64,000 bases of DNA from positions 20,560,509 to 20,624,508 of the forward strand of contig OY754475.1 of assembly GCA_963575645.1 (NCBI GenBank). The letters run 5' to 3'. The DNA comes from Xanthostigma xanthostigma. Its lineage: Eukaryota > Arthropoda > Insecta > Raphidioptera > Raphidiidae. The notes under the pieces are model-generated. The model was not told the origin of the DNA and did not search any database. It worked only from the letters and a program-made list of their open reading frames with translations. Position 1 is the stretch's first letter, and the number at the start of each line of letters is the position of its first letter. A program made the position numbers and the translations under genes. This document shows, piece by piece, positions 36,041-45,800 of the stretch.

Positions 36041-37500
36041 TTGAGCTAAAAGTTCGAATTTTTTACAGGACTACGGGGTCGATAGGCAGTAAAGCTTCGG
36101 TTTCGGTGCCGTTGACTTAGAAAATCGGGAGCTTGACTGACGATTGGCAAAGCATTTTTCGACAGCGGTATTATAACGTTGCCGAGAGGAATCGTGTAAC
36201 AATGAATAAATAATTTGCGATACAATCGAGCGCTTAAATAATTAAAAAAATACAAATAACATTGTTATGTGTGAATTTTGCGGCCTTAAAAACGTTAATC
36301 GTTAAAATTGGTGACTATGTGCAGTTAAAAATAAAAAAAAAATGTATATTACAATAAACCGGTTGTTTATTTTAAAAAAATTGCGCATTTTTTATTTATG
36401 AGATGCCAGTTCGTGAGTTAATTAATAATTATTCAGCACAACTCGTCCATTTTAACAATTAGCGGGGAATAAATTATACAAAAATCTGGAATAGCGATGC
36501 AGGTTTTGCTGACTATTTTCTGAAAGTATTTTGTAAACCGCCAACGGACGTTAATCGAAAGTACGATGCGAGAGGACAATAATTTTATTTATTGTAGACC
36601 AGCAACCTTGTCCGGCTTCGCTCGAATTTGTAGACTGCCACTCGCGTTGCAAAATTGACATCCACGAAAAGCGCTCATAACATTAAAATGGGTATAGTGA
36701 GCTATCCTTAAAAGATAGACATATGCCATCGCGGGCTTTTCTATAAACCTATAAAAGAGGAACAATTCCACCGTGCATTGTTTTGTTATATCTCAAAGGG
36801 ATTGGGCATCGTTTTCGACGAAAGCTCCCAGCCAGCTTGATTTTGAAAACAGATTATTATTAATCATAATACAATGTATAATTTAATTTGCATTTTTCCG
36901 CAAAATTTTGAATCGTTCCCACGCAAAATTTGCATTCCGTTTAAATTAGTTGAAATGTTACATTTTTTTCATTTCTATTTATTACCGCAGATTTGCATCG
37001 GATATTTATATTTTTGTAAAAATCTACGACAATTTTTCCATTCACTATAAGGACCGTATTTTAATTTTCTCGTAAAATATTTTGAGAATAGTCGACCGAG
37101 CAGCGATGCCGTTGTTAATTACGGCTCTGCTATTGCAAGCCTCCAGTTCCGAGGTTCTAATCCGCGACGCGGGTAAAACTGTCAACTGGATGTTCAAATA
37201 TATTTTTTACTAACGATCATTGTTCAGTCGTTATTTACTTACGTCAGCTGCTCTTAGAAGAAGATTCTGAGCCAACCTGTAGCACAATGAAGAGGATGCA
37301 TTTCACAGTATGCAAAGTAAATAAACACCTCCCGGCGTGAGATGTATATATAAATCAAACGCGTATCGAGAAATTAACAGGCGTAAAATTAGGCCGACAT
37401 CCAGTAAAATGCTAATTAACCAGTGTTAAATTTAAAGTTGACAGCCAATAGAAACGTCAGAATAAAGTATAGTTCAATTTATATTACGTAGAAATGAAAC
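36041..37500. other. DNA downstream of orphan promoter, no gene seen
   Basis: Only short frames, and none recognisable. A fragment with a B-box-like GGTTCTAATCCG lies at about 37133-37175. Confidence 0.4.
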
Positions 37501-37504
37501 TTAT

Positions 37505-38075
37505 CTCTATAATATGTACTAATATATAAAGCTAATGAGTTTGTTTGTTAAGTTGAACGCGCTAATCTCAGGAACTACTGGTTTGAATTGAAAAATAAAT
37601 TTTTTTTTGTTGGATAGCCCATTTATCGAGGAAGGCTATAGGCTATATAAATATCACGCTACAACCAATAGGAGCGGAGCATCAATGAAAAATGTTGCAA
37701 AATGTATCTCAAAAAATAAGCTTCTATTCAGGTGAAATGCCCTAACTAAATATACCAATATTAGCGTTGTATATTTACAAGCCCGGCTGGCTCAGTCGGT
37801 AGAGCATGCGTCTGTTAATATCAGAGTCGTGGGTTCGAGCCCCACGTTGAGCGAATATGTTTTTAATTTTTTTTTATTTTCTACATTACTTTCTTCTAAA
37901 GCTTACATTTAAATTTATTTTAATTTTTAATTAATTAATTACAGTAATTATTGTTTTAAAAGAAATTTATTACTTCAAAAAAGTGTAAATACTGCTTTTT
38001 ATAGACAAAAACTTTTGAACGGCAACTCCGATCATCATGAAATGTGGACACAACATTCATCTCGGTAAACTAATA
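37505..38075 (+). mobile_element. Helitron-like repeat split by tRNA-like insertion
   Basis: The left part up to about 37712 and the right part from about 38004 align consecutively with 5395-5690. The intervening ~290 bp, holding the tRNA-like sequence, is absent from the other copy. Confidence 0.6.
37781..37853 (+). tRNA. Degenerate tRNA-Lys-like sequence (probable pseudogene)
   Basis: The length is 73 nt. The D-arm (GGCTCAGTCGGTAGAGC) and T-arm (GTGGGTTCGAGCCCCAC) match eukaryotic tRNA-Lys. The acceptor stem GCCCGGC/GTTGAGC has one C-A mismatch. In the Lys register the anticodon loop reads CTGTTAA (GTT instead of CTT), but its stem is mostly unpaired. An alternative TCTG/CAGA stem would present AAT. 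A T-run follows. It is probably a decayed gene or SINE head rather than a working tRNA. Confidence 0.55.
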
Positions 38076-38655
38076 ATTATATAACAGATTCGGTCGAAAT
38101 CCATCAGTGACATACTGTGATGGAGAGCAATGAAATAGTTATTCCCAGCGTCCTTGTCTTGTTCCAGGGACGCCACCTTTTGTTCCCATGGCGCGGTCCT
38201 GTCTCTTGTCACTTGAAAATATTATTCCCACATAATTTCACAACACGTTTCTTAACAATTACAAATTCAAATCGCAGAAATGTTAGACTGACCATCGCTA
38301 TAGATATCTAATGCAATTACGTGTCGTGTAGAATGTCGTCGAACAATTCTGGGAAAAAAAATACACAAAAATCGAAAACTTATAGTCTGTGACGAAACCG
38401 GTCCAAAGAAATATCAATTCGAATTATCAACTTTAGATTAGACGAGTCTGCAGTTCCCACAAAACGTTTAGTGGATTTTTATCGGAACTGCTTGAATATG
38501 CATGGGCGCCAAGTTCAACAGTTCCAGGTTCTGATTTATTAGAAAGATTAATCTAATGGTGGAACACTATATACTGGGTTTCGGCTATCTGAGAATGGGT
38601 TGAAAATATCAGTTCGTATTCCAATAGATTATTGAAAACAGTAACAAATTGACAA

Positions 38656-38881
38656 TCTATACTAATATTATAAAGAGGTTAAGTTTGTAAGTTTTGATGT
38701 GGGAGTAATCTCGGAAACTACTCATTCGATTTCAAAAATGTTTTCACTAATATATTTAGAATGGACATACATTATCGCGTTAAAAGAAAAGCGCTTTTCG
38801 TGGAGACCAAACTTGCAACGTAAGTCGACGAAAAAACGGCGGCAGTTTTCAATTTCGGGCAAAGCCGAACCGGACCGCTAG
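38656..38881 (+). mobile_element. Helitron-like non-autonomous element
   Basis: It starts TCTATACTAATATTATAAAG after A and ends GGACCGCTAG before T. The ends and A|T insertion site match Helitrons. It is 226 bp long, with no coding. Confidence 0.7.
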
Positions 38882-39679
38882 TGCAGTACAAAATTAACTG
38901 AGATTTTTTGACAAGATTCGGCGAATGTAAATTTTGAAATGGTAAAGTTTTATTTAATTCCTGACACAATAAATGAGAGGTGTTATAAGTTTAAAATTAC
39001 TATTTGTCTGTAGCATCGTAATTCAAAAACGGATTAACCGATTTTAATGCGAGTATATGATTGCGAGATGATTCTTAGCTATAGAGAGCGCAAAATAGTT
39101 CTAAAAAATCGATAATTTTATTTTGAAAACAAAATTATTTATTATTCATTAATTATCTATTGTAGATGTAGTTCCGGTTGTCTAAAAAAAAAAAATATTT
39201 AGAATATGCAGATACAATTAAAAATCATCTCATGTCAGGAATTAATTTAAAATATGCAGGAGTCCTCACATAAAAAATAATTAACACTGCCGCCAATGAC
39301 ACTAAGCTTATTAAATCGAAAAAAACAAACGGCTATCGTGGAAAAACAAATGCGCATCGCATTAAACAAAAGCATACCGACGCTCGCATCGCGTGAAAAC
39401 ACGCGATAATTAACAGAAATTGTTTGGACGATTGTACGAGAATTGAAATCAATTTAGAAAAATAAAATACAATCAAAAAAAATCTTCAACTGAAAATAAT
39501 TGTATTGTTATCTCGAAACCGCGGTCAGAAACTAAACAATTGAAAGAAGTAATAAAAGAAGATGCAAACTGTACACACGAAAACGTCGAATGTCGGCGGT
39601 GGGTGGTGCGCGGGAGGAGGGAGATCCCGAGACAAAATTTAGCAGAAGGCGGGATAATCGCCGAGATTTTCGCAATTAA

Positions 39680-39720
39680 TATAAAAGAGTCCGAATGGGT
39701 TTCGGACACCACAGTTCGGT
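39680..39720 (+). promoter_or_regulatory. Core promoter of three-RR cuticular protein gene
   Basis: TATAAAAG at 39680-39687 and an ACAGTT initiator at 39711-39716, about 31 bases apart, lie 142 bases before the ATG. TATA promoters are common for insect cuticle genes, which are switched on sharply in moult cycles. Confidence 0.7.
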
Positions 39721-39852
39721 CGGGTTACTTCGCGAAGACAGAGGAACATATCTGTGATTTGTTTTTTTGTGTTTTGTTTCAGTGACTTCAATAACCGATA
39801 AGGACGCGTGGTGGGAGCTTTGATAAAACTGTTGGTGCTATTAAAAATTGCA

Positions 39853-42800
39853 ATGTTGTGGAAAGCAGTAAGTAAAATTTAGTGCAGTGATTGTTTCTTA
39901 CAGTTTTCAGTCCTGATTTTTCAGGAACGAAAATTTTGAGCTACTACTTGGATTACATAATTATAGAAGTGCTTGAAATTTATTTAAGTATACAAAAATG
40001 TGTGCAGGTATTTTCAGATCTTTTAATAATAAATTCTCTCGTAAGAAAATATTTCTTTTAATTTAGGTATCTATAATCTATATGATTGAAATTTTACTGA
40101 CTTTAGCCAAGAAGACAAAATAGTTGAATTGTGTTCGAAAAACTTATCAAAAGAAATTAGATAGGTATTAACAATAAAATAAATTTCTTGAAAAATGTAA
40201 GAAATTTTCGAATAAGTATCAACGCCGCACTGAGATCCAATGAATCTCTGTTAAAATCGTTAAATCCGTGTTTTTTCAAGAAACTGTTTTAATTCCCATA
40301 TTTTTTATGACTTTAAAAAGTTTCACAAACAACCCTTGAATGACAAGCGACTGAAGTTGTGACGCGCAACTAACTCTTGGGTCTGAAATAACCCCAGTCG
40401 AGACGTCTATAATATTTCAGCTAGTTAAGAAAAAGAAAATCCCGAACAAAAATATTTTTTCCAAATCGGTCTTCATTTAAAATGTCCATCTTAAGAGCGG
40501 TGTGGCGTTTGACCCGCGCTTTCGACGCGTCTGCACAACTGACAAACAGATCACGGATGTCCTTGACAAAGTCGAAGGTCGCACGGAGGCGCTATCATCT
40601 CAGCGATCGCATCAAAAATAAAAAGACAGATTACAGCATTGTCACGCGAACTCCGTGAGAAGAAGTTCCATGGCACACTGCGTGCAACAAATCAACGCTT
40701 GTCATCACGGCACGGTTTCGGGTCTGTTTACAAGCATGCGGGATCCGATCCGGCGAAGAAATTTTAATTTTTGTCCTATAAAAACTCGAAACATGGCAGA
40801 CACTAAAAATAGCATCTACGATTTTTAAAATGAAATTATATAAAATTCATCAATAAATAAAATTATCGACCAATTTTTCAGACATTTTTTTTTTTTTTTT
40901 AATATATTGTCTGAAAAATTGGTCGATAATTTTATTTATTGAAGAGTTCTATTCAGACGTTAATCAAAGATTTGTATATAAAATTCACTTTATTGTAAGT
41001 ATAGATAATTATTTTCCGTTCAACAATTTGGAACTAAAATCTATTTTCAAATACCATAGATGTATACATTATAGACGATCAACAACTGAGATCATCGGCG
41101 TCTGTCCTAGAAAATGAGTAGTAATAAATATTACTTTTGCCCACTAGTGTACACACATTGCATACAATGGGTACCTTAGCCGTCACAGTTAGATGATCGA
41201 ACACAATGAAACGATTGAAGATCGCGATTGTCGTTTATTTTTTTTTATACAAATAACCCATAAAATAATGTTAAAATAGCGTTGCTCAATACAATCCACT
41301 TTCAATCACTTAATCCGAACAAAAACACGTACCTATAGCATAATTAAGACACGAAATTCTATTTTAAACGAAGCTTTTTGTTCAAGGATACTGAACTTTA
41401 GTCGTTTTTGCATTTTATTAGACACAAAAGAATGACAATTAATTGTACGCGATTTAACAATGCTGAAGATTATATCAGATATAAAAAAAAAGACGGGTTG
41501 CACTGCGGGAGTGCCGGTAGAAGTGAAAACTTAAATATTAACGTCTTACGAATTTTCGACCAAAATGGTTTGTATCATAGATTGCATTTTTATGTACGAT
41601 ATTTCAACGCTAGATGTCTAACGTTATATAAAAAGTATCTATCACTTAGAGAGTCTCACCCAGTTCTTACTTTTCCTGACGCGAGTTTAACATTTTTTAC
41701 CCATTACAAAAAAAGTGTACAACGCCGCTAAAGAAGTTTTCACTTCAAAAATAATAAATAGACTGGAGTTAGCTAGAATTTCGTTTACAGGAGAGCGGGG
41801 CATTGCTGCTACTCGCGTTGTCTCTGCTGGCGTACGCAGCCGATGACAGCAATCAGTCGTCATCGTCTTCGTCGTCGTCGTCGTCATCGTCTGCGGACGA
41901 GGACAGCGCCGCCGCCGAAACAGACGGCGACGTCCTCGAAGCCGACGAGGCCAGTCCGGCCGAAGAGCGGCGTCGGGTGCGTCCGTCGAGCGCGTCCGTT
42001 GCCGACGACAACGCGTACAACATTCAACACTCGGACAAGTCGTACGAATTCGGATATCGCACGAACGACCTCGGCTCGTCTTATCATTACAGCCAGGGCA
42101 ATCAGAGGAACGTCGTCAGAGGGAGGTTCGGCTCGAGGAGTCCGAAAACGGGTCGCGTCGAGGAGACCGTGTACACGGCCGGACCCAGGGGCTATAGGCC
42201 GCGCGGACCCAACATTGCCAGACACTACGATCTCGCGCAAGCTCCTAGGGGACCGATCGGTAAGATAGCGAAGCGATATTAATTTTTTTACACGCTTTAT
42301 ATTAGTTTCACTTGTAAGTTTGTATGGATGTATGTAAGTATGTATGTTTGTTTGTAATCTCGTTTGGACTACAGCAAGTGGTTTATTACTGTTTGTATGT
42401 TATGCCACTACTGTAAGAGCAATCGTTGACCGAGCGGTCTAAGGCGCTTGTCTTCGCTGACGTCAACTCTGGATTCACCGGTCGTGGGTTCTAATCCCGT
42501 CCACGCCGAAATAAAAAAATTGTTTTTTTTTCCGGCAAATTTTTGACAATAAATCGAACTAAAAAGTGGAAAATAAATATAGTTTATAAAAAACTAAAAA
42601 ACACGCTTTATATCAAACTAAAAAGTGAAAAATAAATATAGTTTAAAAAAAACTAAAAAACACGCTTTATATCGAACTAAAAAGTAAAAAATATTTTTTT
42701 TTAAATAAGCTTAAAACAATAATGAATTAAAAATATTGCTTAGTAGGTATTATTGTGAAAAAAGCGTGGGGCGCTCGATGTACGAAAATGTGGAATAAAG

Positions 42801-45800
42801 CGCCCCACGCTTTTTTCACAATAATACTAGTATTTTTTATTCATTATTGTTTTAAGCTTATTTTAAAAAAAATATTTTTTACTTTTTAGTTCGATATAAA
42901 GCGTGTTTTTTTAGTTTTTTTTTAAATTATATTTATTTTAAATGAAGCGCGAGGTGACGACTTTATTTTGTATCATCAGGCAATCGCGACGATCCATATT
43001 TCGACCCGAGCGAAGATCCGAGCTACGACTTCGGCCTGCGCACGAACACGTACACCCGGCAAGAGTCGGCTAACCGAGCCGGCGACGTCAACGGCGAATA
43101 CAGCTTCGTCGACGACGTCGGCGAACGGCACACCGTGCAGTACGTGGCCGGACGCAGGACCGGCTTCCAGGTCAAGACGCCGCATCCCGACTCGAACCCG
43201 CCGACATACGGCACGGGCTATTATCGCGGCAGGGGAAAACCGGGCAATCGCGGACGCATTTCGGTTCAACGCGGTCTTGACGGCTCATACAGGTACGTTT
43301 TTATTTTTTATACGCTTTATATTAGTTTGGGTTGTAACTATGTATGTATGTCCGTAACGGAATCTTTGAGCATAATTTTCACCAATTTCCCGAAGTCTGA
43401 TTAATTTGAAACTTTGCATACGTATCAAGGACCGATGACAATGCAATAATTTGATAACAGTTTCCCATTATCCTTATTAGGACCCCCAGGATTAATAAAT
43501 TCTTTTATAGATCCTCAAACTAAAAAGTGAAAAATAAAATATAGTTTAAAAAAAACTAAAAAACACGCTTTATATCGGACTAAAAAGTAAAAAATAATTG
43601 TTTTAAAATAAGCTTAAAAAGCGTGGGGCGCTTTGTTCCACATTTTCGTACATCGAGCGCCCAACGCTTTTTAAGCTTATTTTAAAACAATTATTTTTTA
43701 CTTTTTAGTCCGATATAAAGCGTGTTTTTTAGTTTTTTTTAAACTATATTTTTTAAGCTACTAATCAGCATCAGTTATTATCTTAAATAGAGTACCTACA
43801 AATTTGAATGCAATTAAAAATTGTTTTCTTTTATTTTTACTAGTGTGACCTGTGCGAATTAATCGCACTAAATAAGTATAATAATTATCACTTTACAAAA
43901 TTATTTTTTAAATATTATTGCAGGTATTCAATTCGTTTCTAATTTGGCACACTGCTTATAACGTTCTTCTTTTTGTTGTATTACAATATGAAGCTCAGAT
44001 GACAGATCGAAGAAATATTTTACTAAAATTGTCATATAGAGGCGCATGTAGCAAAAGCGTTGAGCTAAGCCGTCAGATGGCATCATGCAGCATTGCTGTG
44101 ACGTTGTTCAGCGTCGCTCGCTGTTTCAAAATTAAAGACGTCAGATGGCAGTATGCAGTATTGTGTCTGTTGTATTACAATATGAAAGTCAGATGACAGA
44201 TTGAAGTGTTGACGTTGTTTCAAAATTAAAGCCGTCAGATGGCAGACGTTGTTCAGCGTTGCTGTATTTTAATTAATTTACAAAAACAAAAGCAATAATA
44301 ATTTTTTTAGTTGTCGATGTCAGTAGAGCAAGCAATTATCTGTAAAATGATATATAATTTATGTGGAAAAATTGTGAGGTTTTTCCTAAAAAGGGAGGCA
44401 AACATCTTTAACTTTAGTGTATTAATATACAGGGTGTCCCATTAAGAATGGGACATAGAACAACCGCAGATTCTCCAATTCAAAATAAAACGATTAAGCG
44501 AAATATGCTTAGATAAAATGTTGCTCGTTTCCGAAATACGGGGTGTTGAAGTTGAAAACTGAAAAATTATTAATGTCCATAATTTTTTTAATACACCGTA
44601 TAATTTTACTCAAATCGGCACACTTGTTAAATATCATAAAATGCACCTAACAATAAAAAAATTAGTTCAGTACGCTCTACCAGTGGCGTACGGCAGGAGT
44701 AAGTAATGCTTGTACCCCTTCTAAATGTTACGCCGCTGTCTAAATTTTAATTTTGACTATAATTTTAATTTTTTTGATATTTTCTAAGTCAATAATGTAC
44801 ACTTGTTAGTTTGTTGTAAAGTCATTGGTTTTCGAGATATTCGCAGTTAAAGATAGATAGACATGTACTTTTTATTTGTATTATCATATTATTATATTAT
44901 TATATTATTATTATTATTATTATAATATTATAAATGCGAATGTAAGTTTGTTTGTTACGCTTTCACGCAAAAACTACTTAACCGATCATCATGAAACTTT
45001 GCACATACACTCTTGAAGGTATTAGAAGTAACATAGGATACTTTTTATTAAAAAAAAATAAAAATTTTTTACGAAAAATAAGAAAGGGTTGAAAACATTT
45101 TTTGGGCCCAAAAATACCGAAAAATTTCTCCGAATCGTTTCAAAATTGAAATTTAACCCTTTAGTAATGATTAAAATGTGCTATTAAAATTTCATTAAAA
45201 TCGGCCCGACAGGACCGGACTTACAAATTTTATGAAAACGAAATATTATAAATGCGAATGTAAGTTTGTTTGTTACGCTTTCACGCAAAAACTACTTAAC
45301 CGATCATCATGAAACTTTGCACATACACTCTTGAAGGTATTAGAAGTAACATAGGATACTTTTTATTTAAAAAAAATAAAAATTTTTTACGAAAAATAAG
45401 AAAATTGTTTGTCAAAATATGTGCAATACCTCAACCCCTGATATGCATGTCAAAAGTCGATTTCCATCTCAATCGCGGGCGTAGCCGCGGGTAGCGGCTA
45501 GTTATTAATAATATTCATTTTTACAATTTTGTCTTAAAACCAAACAAAGTAGAAACTAATGTAATGAAATTTTTAAAAAATTTTTAAAAATTTCATTACA
45601 TTAGTTTCTACTTTGTTTGGTTTTAAGACAAAATTGTAAAAATGAATATTATTAATAATAATACAAATAAAAAGTACATGTCTATCTATCTTTAACTGCG
45701 AATATCTCGAAAACCAATGACTTTACAACAAACTAACAAGTGTACATTATTGACTTAGAAAATATCAAAAAATTAAAATTATAGTCAAAATTAAAATTTA

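Noticed and set aside
42425..42509. Functional tRNA-Leu gene
   Set aside because: A- and B-boxes are good but the acceptor stem cannot form and the anticodon arm is disrupted.
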